From VMDJ01 sp038144195 (lineage in GTDB: Bacteria > Pseudomonadota > Gammaproteobacteria > Chromatiales > Chromatiaceae), in assembly GCA_038144195.1 (NCBI GenBank), contig JAYQNH010000002.1, positions 186,001 to 250,000 of the forward strand: a DNA stretch of 64,000 nucleotides, read 5' to 3'. The position numbers were made by a program, and so were the translations under genes. Shown here one piece after another: positions 1-11,399 of this stretch (within the stretch, counting starts at the first letter, position 1; each line of letters opens with the position of its first letter). The notes under the pieces were generated by a model, which saw nothing but the letters and a program-made list of their open reading frames with translations, made no database searches and had not been told where the DNA came from.

Positions 1-3000
1 ACCTTGCCCGCCTCACTGGCCGCTTCAACATCTGTGACTGTGGCAGTAGTGCCCGTAACACTAAAATCAGCAATTCCAACACCGGTCACCTGATTGGCAA
101 ACGTAGCTTTGTAGATAAGGCCAGTTGATGTTTGTTCAACAAACTTCAAGGAAGAGAGCACTGGCGCAACCGTATCGACAGTCAAACTCAACGCTGAACT
201 TGCCGAACTCGAGTTACCCGCAGCGTCGGTCGCAATAGCGGTAACAGACTTGGCACCATCGGTACCGATAGCCGTAGCATCCAGCGTGAAGGCGTAATTA
301 CTCTTTGTTAGATCGCTCGTTGTCAGTGTGTGTGTACTTACCGAGGTGCCGTCAACACGCAGATCCAACACAGCGCCCGCGTTTAAGCCAGCCGTGGACA
401 CATTCACCACAACACCTGCTGCCTTTTCGGTGGCATTGACTAAAGTGTTTTCGCCCGAAGCAACCGCCGGTACGCTTGGAGTTGTAGGGGCAGCGGTATC
501 TAGGGTAACGCTAAGCGCTGAAGATGCGGTGCTGTCGTTACCTGCCGCGTCCGATATCACCGCGGTCAAACTCTTCGTACCGTCGTCACCCAAAGAACCG
601 GTTGGGATAGTCACTGTTGCTGCTTCTGCCGTCAGATCCGCCGCAGTGACGGTGTGGGTGACTGGGGTATCGAAGGATTGATTAGCCAGTTTAATTTCGA
701 TGACATCGCCCGCAACAACCCCGCTGCTTGGCAAGCTGACGGTGACGGTGACGCCGGCAGCTTCCTCCGCCTCACTCACCTTTGAATCAGAAATTGTTAG
801 CGATGTCGCCTTAGTCGGTGCTGTGTTATCTAGCGTGTAAGTTGACATCAACAGCTTGTCATATTCGGCAACAAAATAAAGCTCGTTTGTGCCCTTGATA
901 TCGTTCCACGACCCAGCGTCACCATAGCCAGCACCTGCGTCAGCCGAGGGGGGCCAATTTTGCAAGCCCAAGGCCAAATAATCTTGACCGGTACCATAAT
1001 CATCCGGCTCAGAACCACCGTCTGTGTGCGATGTACCAGAGCCCCATTCTTCTCTATCAGTCGATAAGGACGTGCCATCAACCCAGGTCCAGGTGCCCTC
1101 AGTGGTAGCATCATTCGCACCCAACCAAACGTACTTAGCACCGCCACCATCCGCCGCCGTAGCGGTGTAGTTATCAAAAGCAGTACCGCCCTCTGAAGTT
1201 AACAAGGCTTGAAGCTTGGTAAAGAGTTCAGCGTTTTCAGCTGCCGTATCGACTTTAACCAGGTATCCACCCGTCGCCTCTGCGTAATCAGCCGCATCCG
1301 ACCAGGTTTTAGCTGTCTTAAAGAGACCGTAGGTGTGACCAGACTCTCCAACCCATGTTGCATCCGGCAGCACAAGCGCATTACCACCCGCGTCAGTAAT
1401 ATCTTGCGTCGTTTTAAAGCTTAGGGTGACATCGCCATCAAGGTCAGCCAAGTCACCACCGGTCAGAGTTACGTTCCAGATCTTACCCGCATCTGAAGCT
1501 GCCTTGACCGTCACGGCGGCTGTTGTACCTTCAACTGCGAAGTCTGTTGCATCAACTTCAACAACTTTCTCGTTGAAGGTCGCCTTTGAAGACAAGCGAA
1601 TCAGAATTTGTTAGCGCGGTATCAGGATCCGAGATCAGCAACGAGGTCAGCTTAGGCGCCGCACCAGTATCAACAGACAAGGCCAAGCTTGCTGATTCCT
1701 CGCCCACATTACCTGCGGCATCGGTTACGCGGCTTGTAATAACCTTAGATCCGTCTCCACCAAGCCCCCTCCGCAGGGATGACCATCGTCAAAGTGCCAG
1801 CATCTACGTGAGTTTGCGTAATCGTTTTGGTGATCGCAGTGGCGAATGACTCACCGTCTAGCAACAACTCAACCTTGTCCCCTACCACTGCACCAGTATC
1901 AGTAATGGTCACGGTAACGCTAATCGCTGCGCCAAACTCAGACGCATTGATGGCCGCATCACCCGTAATCGAAGGCTTTACTGCCGCCGCAGGAACTGTA
2001 GTGTCAATATCCAGGGTGAGCTTACGCTCAACGCTATCCTTTCCGTCAGCACCAACAAAAGCGCCTTTGGCAATTGAGATTTCGGCATCAGTCGTACTGT
2101 CAGCCGTTGGCGTGAACAGTGCGGTGTACTTGGTGCTAGAGACAGAGGTGAAGTCAGACAAAACTCCAGCCCGGTGGTTATTGAAATGTCGTCTACCGTA
2201 AACGCTGTACTACCCCAGGGCCTCACTCAATTCAAACGTAAGCGTAGAGGTTTCATTAGCTAACAATGCAGTGTCGCTAGCAGTTACAGTTACAGATGGG
2301 CCCGGGAATGGTGTCGTTTTGGTTGCATCCCAAGAGTCCGTTGAGGTGACAGCGGTAATCGCACCATTAGAAATTGAATCCAGAATATCTGAGGCGGTTG
2401 CCGATCCGTTGGCGAAGACGACGATATCATCGCCCTTATTAAAGTAAACCGACTCGGTGTGCTCTACGCCCTCAACTGTCACCGTCCTAGTGAGATTGAC
2501 CGTCTTGAGGCCTTCTTTAGCGGCGGCGTAATCCCCTACCTCACCGGTTAAGTAAATTAAATCTGCCCCACCCTGAGTGTTCTTTGCGTCAACGGTACCA
2601 CCCTCGCTGACGTAGATACTGTCTACGCCGTTGTTACCCGAAACCACCATAGTCACGCCAGGTCGCGCGATACCCAGAGTCGAGTCAACTTCCTCAGTAA
2701 TGTAGGCATAGACCTGGTTGTTTGGAGTCATACCCTCTGGCACAGCAATTGGGAACGCAGATGACGTCTCTCCAGAGGGCGTTGGAGCCACCGCGGTTGA
2801 GCTATCCGCCTCGTAGGCCTTTGCGTATGTGAAAAACTCTTCTGTGGTTACCGAACCATCAGAGAAAATCAGTAGGTCATCGCCCTTAGTCAGTAGAATC
2901 GTTTCATTACTGTCACCTGATCTTTGCAGTGAAAACGTTTTAAAGCCATCGACCGTGAAGGTGTAGTCCGAGAGAGCACCCTCTAAATACAGCTTGTCGG

Positions 3001-3202
3001 CTTGGCTCTGGGTGTTAGAGAAATCAAACACCATGTCCGTAGCTGCGCCTAGGTAAATGGCATCCACACCGTTGTTACCATTAAAACGGATACCGCGTGC
3101 GTTGAAGGATAAGCCTTCTAGCGGGAAGGCAAAATCCATGAAGACGGCATCTTCATTGAGAACGTAATAATAAGAAGAAGTGGTGATGGATGAAGTAGCC
3201 AT
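1..3202 (-). CDS. Large repetitive surface protein with C-type lectin-like domain (partial, runs off left edge)
   Basis: No N-terminal signal peptide is visible from the start MATSSITTSS. Residues about 12-128 and 162-276 are two copies of a ~115-residue unit (GNNGVD-IY, then NTQ--AD-LYL-G, then KGDD-(I/V)F--GS). Bacterial Ig-like repeats follow, with phrases such as FTVDDISITTG and SVTAIATDAAGN, and a C-type lectin-like domain is set between them at about 858-1340. The reading frame shifts near 2213, 2160, 1765 and 1592; joining the frames restores continuous Ig-like sequence, so these are probably sequence errors. It lies 104 bp downstream of another giant surface protein on the same strand. 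Giant Ig-like proteins of this kind are usually type I secreted adhesins; no secretion genes are in view, so that role is inferred. The C-terminus is outside the window. Confidence 0.75.
858..1340 (-). other. C-type lectin-like domain inside the partial adhesin
   Basis: Translated on the minus strand, the stretch starts with HTYGLFKTAKTWSDAADYAE and a GGYLVKV strand. It continues with YVWLGANDATTEGTWTWVDG, then SEPDDYGTGQDYLALG, then GSWNDIKGTNELYFVAEYD. That is the C-type lectin fold order: W-x-(D/E)-A helix, WLGA-D, E-P-D calcium/sugar loop, W-N-D, and a terminal Y-F-V-A-E strand. The EPD (EPN-like) and WND positions are those that bind calcium and sugar in lectin members of the family. Ligand binding here is inference. 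Confidence 0.8.
2375..3169 (-). repeat. Two ~115-residue N-terminal repeats of the partial adhesin
   Basis: Copy 1 covers residues about 12-128 and copy 2 about 162-276 of the gene starting at 3202. Shared positions include GNNGVD-IY, NTQ--AD-(K/L)-YL-G, a DY pair, G-KT--L-R, and KGDD-(L/I)-(I/V)F--GS-T. They lack the GGxGxDxUx nonapeptide of RTX repeats, although the KGDD turn is reminiscent of it. I do not recognise the domain family. Confidence 0.7.
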
Positions 3203-3261
3203 AGTCGCTCAATCTCTTTTTTTATTGTCGTGATACTAAGGTGGATTTGTTACATGGATAT

Positions 3262-3294
3262 TGAGTAAAAATCTCCCGAGGAATCCTCGGGAGA
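3262..3294 (-). terminator. Rho-independent terminator after the CBM-containing adhesin
   Basis: A perfect 10-bp stem (3272-3281 with 3285-3294, loop of 3 nt) lies 12 bp past the stop codon at 3306. On the minus strand it is followed by TTTTTACTCAA. It ends transcription of the upstream adhesin before the start at 3202, so the two adhesin genes are probably transcribed at least partly separately. Confidence 0.85.
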
Positions 3295-3305
3295 CATACT
3301 CTGGA

Positions 3306-6300
3306 CTAACCGTAATAAAGCGGGTAAACGCTGCTATCAACGCCCAGCATCTGCTGCAAACCTGCGTAACTACCCAACAAGTCGAAGTTGACCGTAACCG
3401 AGTCGTCGAATATCAGGTCAATGTAGCCGCCGTATGAGCCGCCACCGATGGCCGTATTCAACACCACGCCATCCAAACCCCTCAGTTGCGTCAACAATGA
3501 CGTTATCAATGATGCTATCTCGCAACGTTGCCGGATCTAATCCTTGGGTTGTATCGTCGAAATAGACCATGTCCTCGCCCGAGAAGTCGTTCACCTTGAT
3601 GTTAAAGTCCAGTGAAGAAATCGCTGAGGCACTCTTATTGGTAATAACAAGCGCCACCGGCACTGTGTCATCACCGAACTCGATTGTTTCCTGAGACCTC
3701 GCAGCTGTCGGCGCGTTATTACCCCGACCCTCAGCGGTAAACCAACTAAAGCTAGCCTCCATCTCCCCAGCAGAGGTCATGGCCTCTGAGGCGGCACCGG
3801 TATCGGTAGCACTTGGCGTGACCGTGGTGAAGTTAATAGCCGTTGCATCTGAAACCGCAACACTACCCAACAGATCGTCTTCGCCAATATCTATGCCGAA
3901 TGCATTCTCATCGACGGTGATGTGATAGCTGGTACCGAAATCAAGGTCAACAGTGGAGTTGATTGTGATCATGCTACCCGAGATAGAAACCTGATCACTG
4001 GTGACATCGATCGTAATCGTGTTATCGGTATTATCCGTCTCAACTATCTTGATGTTACCTGTGCCCTTTGTCACATCAGACGATGCGGTTAGGACGATGT
4101 TACTGGTCACATCAAACTTGGTGTTGCCGTCAAGGTTAGCACTGCTCAGTGTAGGCGCATCAACAACGGTGACAGCTACGTCTTGGTTGACCGAGTTAGT
4201 GCCATCAGTCGCAGCAACTTTTAAGGCGTAAGAGCCCTTTGAGGTTACGGTACCTGTGATAGCGCCAGTGGACGAGTCCACAGAAAGACCCACGTTATCG
4301 CCAGTGAGGCTAAAGGTTAAGTCATCACCATCCGCATCGGTAAACCAATCAGCGATGTTTTCTGCAACCGTAGCGCCACTCTTAAAGGTAATGGCCGACT
4401 CAGCATTTCCTGTAACAACCGTTGGTGCGTTGTCATTAAGATTATTCACACTCACAGCAACAGTCTGAGACGAGGTGTTACCGGACGCATCCGCAGCGTT
4501 AACCGTGAAGGTATAGCTGCTCTTCGTCTCGTAATCCGGCGCCGAGTCGAAACTTACGACACCACCATCAATAGTGAAAGAACTGCCGTCACCACTGTTT
4601 GCAAGGGTGTAGGTAACATCCGTCGCGTCAGTGGCTACCGCGGTATAAACCGCATCAGTAGCATTTTCATCAACACTTGCCGTCGCACCACTTGTGAAGA
4701 CAGGGTTTTCGTTATCAACAGCAAACTCCGCAACCACGACACCAACGGTCGAGGTATCAAAAGCCTCACCAGAGTCATCGCCTATGACGGTTGAATCAGC
4801 CACCGTAATGCTCTTCAGCGTGACTGTATTATCGTCACCAGTAGAGGGGACAGCCGTTGCATTCATTACAAAGGTGTTCGACTTCTCGCCATCAGCAAGC
4901 GTTTTTGTAACGGTCCAGTCTGAGCCTGCCACATCAAACACCAGGGTCATTGTGCCCGCATCAGTAACCGTCACCGATTCACTCATAGTTATAGTCAAAG
5001 TAACAGAGTCGCCATCTACGGCAATCGCGTCATTAGTTGCAATTGACAAGATCACAGGAGCCCGCACAACAGCCAGATTAAATTCTGTGGAATCGCTCAG
5101 GCTTCCATCGGAAGCAGTAACCTTAATTGCATTGGTCAACGACTCATCGGCAGGAGCGGTACCTGAAATGACACCGGTCGCAGAATCGATTGACAGCCCC
5201 GTCGGCAAGCCGGTCGCGCTGTATGTCAAGGTAGCGCCATCGTCCTCGTCAGTGAATAAGACCGAAGCGTCGTAGCTGTAGCTTTGCTCGACAACTGCCG
5301 AAGGCGCTGACTGAATGTCAGTCGCAACAGGCGCCTCATTCAGGTCATTCACACTGACAGTGACTGTCTGCGCATCAGAATCGACGGTGCCATCATTGGC
5401 TGTGATGGTGACTGAGTATGAGTCTTTAGTTTCGTGATCAGGTGATGCGTTAAAGGTCAACTCACCGCTATCAGCATCTAATGTAAATGAAGTTGCATCA
5501 GTTCCCGCTAGAGCGAAGGTGATGTTGTCACCATCTTCGTCAGAGGCTGTCGCTGTGTAGACTACATCAGTGGTCGCAGAGTTCTCGTCGATAGCTACTG
5601 TTGCCGCACTGGTTACAGCAGGCGCTTCGTTCACGTCAGTGACGTGGACTTCGATATCCTGAGATGAAGACAACGCAGGATCGGCATCATCGGTAGCCGT
5701 AATCGTAAGGTTGTACGTGTTGTCTGCACCACTATCTTTTGGTGCCTCGTAGTTTGGCGCCGCCTTAAAGTTGATCACACCAGTAGATTCATCGATCGCA
5801 AACAAATCAGCATCCGCGCCTGAAAGCGAGTAAGCAATCGCATCGCCGTCGTCATCCACAGCCGCTGCCGTGTAAACCGTACCGGTGGCATTCTCAGCGA
5901 AGTTGATTGGACGTGTCAGACTCACATTATCAAGGTAAACCTCGCCTGCATCGGCGCCCATATCAAAGAAGATGCGGCTCGCATCACCGCCGATACCATT
6001 TTCAGCAGAGACAGTGACGGTGTAGGTCTTCCAATCAGCAGTTAAGGTAACCGTGTCGGTTGATGAAACGTAATCACCGTAGTTCTGGCCGATACCTGCG
6101 ATCATCGTGCGATCGGCAGTACCCTTAGCATCAAACGTCAGGGTGTAGGTTTCACCGGCTACCACGCTAATAGCGCCCGAGAGATTCACATCCCATGCAT
6201 TACCCGCTGCCTCGACATTGGCATAGTTCACGCCATTCACAACATTGAAAAAGCGTTACCCGTCCAACCTTCATTAGCATCAGAGAAATCACCATTAGTA

Positions 6301-8673
6301 ACATGCTCAACAACGGCAACAACGCTAACATCATCGATGTAAACATCACCGGTGTCCGCACCCATATCAAATAGGACACGGCTGGTCGCATCACCGAATA
6401 AATTGTAGTTAGGCGCACCCTCTTGAGCAGGCATTGTCAGCGTGAATGTCTGCCACTCGGTAGTCAGACTCACTGTTTCGGTGCGTGAGAACCAAGGGTC
6501 TGATGACATACCCAAGCCAACCACCATTTCACGCGCTTCAGCCGCTTTGGCATCGAAGGTAATGGTATACGACAGTTGTGGATCAAGATCGATCACATTA
6601 CTGATGTTTACAGTGTAAGATTCCTGACCTTCAGTATCTTGGCTAGCGACGTTTACGCCGTTAACAATGTTGACCGCACCGGTCCAAACTGGCGTTTCTG
6701 CATCCGCAAAAGAGCCGTTAGTGACTAACTCACGAGAGAACACAGGTGCCTCATTCGGGTTGGTAACAGTAATTGTTACGGCGTGCGGATCAGACACATT
6801 ACCCGCGAAATCAGTCGCGATAAGATTTACCTCGTAGGCATTATCACCGTTCGCATCACGTGGCGACTCGTAATCAGGCGCCTCTTTAAAATGAATTCGA
6901 CCCGATGAATCCACGCGGAACAAAGCCGCATCATCGCCAGTCAGGAGTATTTAACCTTACTGGTTTCCGTCACCTCAGAGGTGTATGCCAACTTGTGTGT
7001 TTTCCGCGACATCAACCGCCGCCTCATTAGTGCCCTCCTCTGTTGTGTCAAAGGTTGGCGCTGTAGCGTCAACGGTGACTGTCTGAGTGGTCACTTTACC
7101 CACAACGTTAGCTGCAACCTCATCACCTTCAGTTACCTCAGCAGAGGTCAATGCCAACTTAATTTTGTTAGCGCCCGCTTCCAGGGTTACGCCATCCCAA
7201 GAAACCGCCGTACCGGTTACCTTTGCACTGATATCGGTCCACGTGGTACCACCGTCAATGGAACCCCAGAGCTTGAGATCGTCACTGGCATCACCAGCCG
7301 TACCACCATCTAATGCCGCGCTTAGGGTTGCTGTAACCGTTTGAGCCGTTGCATTAGTGATGAAGTCAGTCGCCAACGCGCCTGAGTCGGTTGAAATATC
7401 TACCTTAGAGACCGAACCTGAAAGATTGGTCGACAACTTGGTCGAAATAGCCGCGGTTGTTGCCAGTGTTTGCACCGCTGCTGGCGCATTAGCCTCAACG
7501 TATTGCGCACCCGCTACGATAAGGTCAACCGCACCTGCTCCACACCCTCGTCTGAAATAGAAGCGACAAAGGTATTCAAAATGTCTTGCGTGCTCAAACC
7601 AGTGGACGCTTCTGCACCAGAAATAGCGGCCAAAACTTGACCATGGGCTTGTGCTGCCTCATCTGCGGCGGCATAACCCGTCGCATCGTCAAGGGTGGCT
7701 GCGGCCTTAGTGATATCCGTCAAGCCAAAGGCTTCTGCGACCAAGGTGTTGGTAGACGCAACTGTGGTCGCTGTGACATTCGCAAAGGAGATGGCAGCAT
7801 CACCGCCATCACCACCGGTATCACCAATCATCTTACGAGCGGCCAGCTCGGTTAGTGGTGTGATAGCGACACTCTCAGCATCTGACGCAGATCCGATGAT
7901 GATGACACGAAGGTCAGAGGTCATATCGACAGAGTTACCAGAGGCCTCGTCGGTATAGTTAGCGCCAGGGTCGGTGTCAACAAGGCGAAGCATGATTGGG
8001 CCAAAAACATTCTCGGTCGCCACAAACTGGAAGGTACCATCGTTGTTGACAACTCCGGTGCCAGCAATCTCAGAACCGTCTGACTTGAAGCCCTGAAGCT
8101 CAAGACCCACGGCACTGAAATCTTACCCAGACTAATGGCACCTGAGATGGTAAATCCTGCAGCGACAGCAGAACCACCGCCGCCACCCGCCATTGCTAGT
8201 GCGCCCAAGCCAATGAGCGGAGCTAAAGGCATGCCGGCAACCGCTGCACCTACGGAATCTGCAATCCCACCACCAGCACCTGCCTCAGCAGCTCTAGCAT
8301 CTGTAGCCGTAGCGGCAGGTGCCGCCGTATTTTCGGCTAGCAGCATGCCACCTTCTGAATTTAACTCTTCAACTGGCGCTTCAGCTAAATCCTGGAGCAG
8401 CTCATCTGTTTCCTCTTTCTTCTTTCTCTCATCAACGTCAAGATCTTTTCGAGCAACTTCGTGTTCTGAAATTTCTTCAACACTTTGAGCAATCTCTTGC
8501 ACAGCATGTTGAGCCTGCTCATTTAAAGGTGCTGTTATGTCCTGTAATGAATCTTGTGAAATATTCTCAGCTGAAAGCTGTTGATTAACCTGCTTGTTTG
8601 AATCTATGGCTTTAGCATCTTTTGAGACTGTTTGTGGATTAATTGATGGTGAATTAGAAGTAGGCTTAGACAT
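3306..8673 (-). CDS. Giant cadherin/CBM repeat surface protein, probable adhesin
   Basis: About 1,780 residues. The start is ATG at 8673 (MSKPTSNSP), with AGGTG upstream. Residues 1-110 are polar, acidic and coiled-coil-like. A Gly/Ala-rich hydrophobic segment (GLGALAMAGGGGG, about 148-173) follows, as in many non-signal-peptide type I secreted adhesins. Next come a carboxypeptidase-regulatory-like region (about 7514-8110), Ig/cadherin modules, two tandem CBM4/9-type modules (5916-6737) and four or more cadherin/CADG repeats with AENATGTVYTA- and DENATDAVYTA-type entries. The C-terminus ends VYPLYYG. Frames change near 8115, 7500, 6950, 6240 and 3505; each join restores repeat sequence, so I treat it as one gene. 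Cell-surface or carbohydrate attachment is inferred from domain content. Confidence 0.8.
5916..6737 (-). other. Two tandem CBM4/9-type carbohydrate-binding modules
   Basis: Module 1 (about 6305-6737) opens with LVTNGSFADAETPVW and closes with VLFDMGADTGDVYIDDVSV. Module 2 (about 5916-6296) opens with VTNGDFSDANEGWTG and closes with IFFDMGADAGEVYLDNVSL. Both contain the YT(I/L)TFDAKA core and the W-T(F/Y)T(L/V)T strand typical of the CBM4/9 beta-sandwich (Pfam CBM_4_9). A one-base frameshift near 6240 sits inside module 2. Sugar specificity cannot be read from the sequence. Confidence 0.8.
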
Positions 8674-8877
8674 CTTAAAAGGCACCTAAAAGTGATATGA
8701 AAAGAAAGCCCCAATAATAGGGCATAATTTTAATTATTGATGGGGATAATACATGTAGCTTTTGTGGTTTAGAAGGATGAAACGATATTAGCTTTATTTA
8801 ATACACTTAAGCATGAGTTAAATTATTGATTTACAACAACCTTGAACGTTGCATAAAAAATTAAATTAACTCGCAAC

Positions 8878-9647
8878 TCAGTTTTTAACTCCTTTGCCTT
8901 TGTTGAGCAACCAAAGGCTATAGGCTACCAACGTCACTATGAAGCCAATGATGATTAGCTCCCCTGCTAATAACCCGACGTCGGAGACCCCTAAAAATCC
9001 ATACCTGAATAAGTTCACCATGTAGAGTACTGGGTTTGCCATAGAGACGGTTTGCCAGAATTCTGGCAACAGACTCATCGAATAAAAAACACCGCCCAAA
9101 TAGGTGAGCGGCGTTAAGACAAATGTTGGAATAATCGAAATATCATCAAAACTGTTTGCAAATACCCCATTGATGAAGCCGGCTAAAGAGAACAGCACAG
9201 AGGTCAACACAAACACTAAAATGTTATTCCAATAAGAATGGATAGATAGATCAGAAAAAGAAAGAAGCGACAATCGTAACAACGATACCGACAATAAACC
9301 TCTCGCCACACCACCCGAAACGTAACCCGCCAAAATCAACCAATTAGGAATTGGGGCGATCAGTAATTCATCGATATGCTTATTCCATCGACTGAAGTAA
9401 AAGCTAGAGACCGTGTTTGCGTAGCTATTAGATATCACCGACATCAAGATCAAACCCGGCACAATAAAATCAATATATCGAAATCCTTCCATATCACCTA
9501 TCTGCGAGCCAATTAGCTTGCCAAAGATAATAAAGTACAGCGCCATCGTAATCGCTGGCGGCAATATCGTTTGTACCCAGATACGTGCAAAACGAAGGAT
9601 CTCTTTAATCAATAAGGTTCGAATGCCGTCCAGTAAATCATTTTCAT
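8878..9647 (-). CDS. yadH: ABC-2 type transporter permease, YadH-like
   Basis: Six-helix ABC-2 permease partner of the ATPase encoded just upstream. It closely follows E. coli YadH in the segments KEILRFARIWVQTILPP, FIVPGLILMSVI and FDDISIIPTFVLTPLTYLGG. The best start is ATG at 9647 (MKMIYWTAF, matching YadH), which overlaps the repaired stop of the ATPase as ATGA. That requires one missing base near 9617. Two further compensating indels near 9258 and 9300 restore an ARGFIVGIVVTIVASFFF helix in place of a poor match. The substrate of YadGH is not established. Confidence 0.85.
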
Positions 9648-10569
9648 GATTGGTCACCCTTACCACCAACCAAATCGATAAATAGCTGCTCCAAACGATT
9701 TTGCTTGTTTCTCATACTCAGCACGCAAATACCTTTTGATTAAGCGCTTCAAATAATTTATTGATGCCCTTCTCTTTCGCCACACTCACTTCAAACGAAT
9801 GATCTGAAAGCTGGGGTAACTCAAAGTCTTCTAGCTTTGGTAAATCAGTAATCGCCTCTTCAGTATCAAGCACAAAAGTCTCTTGATTGAGTCTGCGTAA
9901 CATCGCACTCATCGAGGTATTCTCAACAATCACACCCTTATCAATGATCGCGATATTGCGACAGAGGCTCTCAGCCTCTTCCAGATAATGTGTCGTTAAG
10001 ATAATTGTTGTGCCCGCCTGGTTAATCTCTTTGAGATAGCTCCACATTGAACGTCGAATCTCGATATCCACACCGGCGGTTGGCTCATCAAGAATGAGTA
10101 ACTTTGGGTCATGCACTAAAGCACGGGCAATCATCAGGCGACGTTTCATACCACCCGACAACTCACGGGCCTGTGACTTGTGCTTATCCCAGAGGTTTAG
10201 CTTTTTTAAATAATGCTCAGCACGCTCAGTCGCTTTAGCTCTTGGTATGCCATAGAAACCTGCCTGATTGATCAATATCTCAATCACCGGCTCGAACTGA
10301 TTGAAGTTAAATTCTTGTGGGACCAACCCAATGCACGCTTTAGCTTTTTCAGGATCGCTATCTAGGTCGTAGCCAAAGATCTCTACAGAACCTGAAGACT
10401 TGTTAACTAGCGAACTGATGATGCCAATAGTGGTCGATTTGCCCGCACCATTAGGACCAAGCAAGGCAAAAAAATCACCCGATTGAACCTCAAGATCAAT
10501 TCCCTTTAACGCCTCTGGTCCTTTCTTATAGGACTTTGCCAACTGCTGGATTTTTATCGCCGGGATCAT
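9644..10569 (-). CDS. yadG: ABC transporter ATP-binding protein, YadG-like
   Basis: About 308 residues from MIPAIKIQQLAKSY at 10569. It has Walker A GPNGAGKST, a Q-loop (LVPQEFNF), signature LSGGMKRRLMIARAL, Walker B KLLILDEPTAGVD and H-loop TTHYLEEAE, all in the ABC-2 exporter order. The uninterrupted frame stops at 9718, but a single indel there restores the family's usual tail (VLSMRNKQNRLEQLF...) down to a TGA at 9644-9646. It forms an operon with the overlapping permease gene. Confidence 0.9.
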
Positions 10570-10592
10570 TGTTAACAACTTAATTAAAGAGG

Positions 10593-10607
10593 GTCGTACA
10601 ATACGAC
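10593..10607. promoter_or_regulatory. Inverted repeat in the yadG / TSUP divergent promoter region
   Basis: GTCGTA-CAA-TACGAC is a perfect 6-bp inverted repeat in the 70 bp between the divergent starts at 10569 and 10640. Its place between two divergent genes makes an operator plausible. No regulator gene adjoins it, so function is inferred. Confidence 0.35.
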
Positions 10608-10639
10608 GGCAACCCAAAAAAATCACCCGCTGAAAGCTT

Positions 10640-11399
10640 ATGGAAGCGTTATCTCTGGACATCATTCTTGTACTTTCAGCGATTGCCGTTCTGGCGGGCT
10701 TCATAGACGCTATAGCCGGCGGTGGCGGTCTTATCACCGTACCTGCGCTTCTATGGGCCGGGGTTCCACCACTAAATGCCTTAGCTACCAACAAGCTGCA
10801 AGGCTGCTTTGGTAGCGGTACCGCCAGCTATCGATTTTGGCGCAAAGGTCATATCAACTTAAGCGAACTACTCTGGCCAATTACACTGACCTTCATCGGT
10901 GCTGCACTGGGCACCTGGACTGTTCAGCATATTCACAACGACTGGCTCAACCAGATCATCCCAATCCTCTCTTGATAGGCGTGGCTCTGTATTTTGCGTT
11001 ATCACCTTCTTTAAAGGATCTGGATGGCCACCAACGCATATCAATTGGTGCTTTTGGTTTAACAGGAGGGCTTTTCGTTGGCTTCTATGACGGGTTTTTT
11101 GGCCCAGGCACTGGAAGCTTTTTCTTTGCCGCAATCGTCTTACTACTTGGGTGGGGTGCCAAACGTGCAACCGGTGCAACCAAATTGCTCAATTTCACCA
11201 GCAATATTGCTTCACTGGTTTTCTTCGCTGCCGGCGGGCAAGTAATTTGGGTACTCGGACTTGCGATGGGGCAGGACAGATAATTGGCGCTTGGCTAGGC
11301 TCTCATCTAGCAATTAACCTGGAATATGGCGCCAAACTGATAAAGCCTCTCGTTGTCGTCATCTCAATCGCGCTTTCTATCAAGCTGCTAATTGATTAA
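10640..11399 (+). CDS. yfcA: TSUP family membrane permease (TauE/SafE, YfcA-like)
   Basis: About 252 residues and eight predicted membrane segments. It has the family's N-terminal signature GFIDAIAGGGGLITVPALL and the second-half repeat GGLFVGFYDGFFGPGTGSF, typical of the YfcA group of sulfite/sulfonate exporters. Frames shift near 10970 (NQIIPIL to LLIGVALYF) and near 11267 in a G-run (GLAMG to GAGQIIGAW); both joins restore the family sequence. Its stop overlaps by 4 nt the stop of the convergent FAD oxidoreductase gene. The substrate is unknown; organosulfur or sulfite is the family guess. Confidence 0.85.

Noticed and set aside
2375..3169. RTX calcium-binding nonapeptide repeats
   Set aside because: KGDD and GNNGVD segments look similar at first, but no successive GGxGxDxUx units occur.
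4694..5275. Long open frame (193 codons) on the plus strand inside the adhesin
   Set aside because: It is a shadow of the repetitive Ser/Thr/Val-rich minus-strand coding sequence, has no ribosome-binding site and no recognisable domain. Other plus-strand frames in 1-8600 are the same.
9258..9310. An unusual Ser/Leu-rich helix in yadH
   Set aside because: Two compensating single-base changes replace it with a helix matching the E. coli homologue, so it is an artefact of indels.
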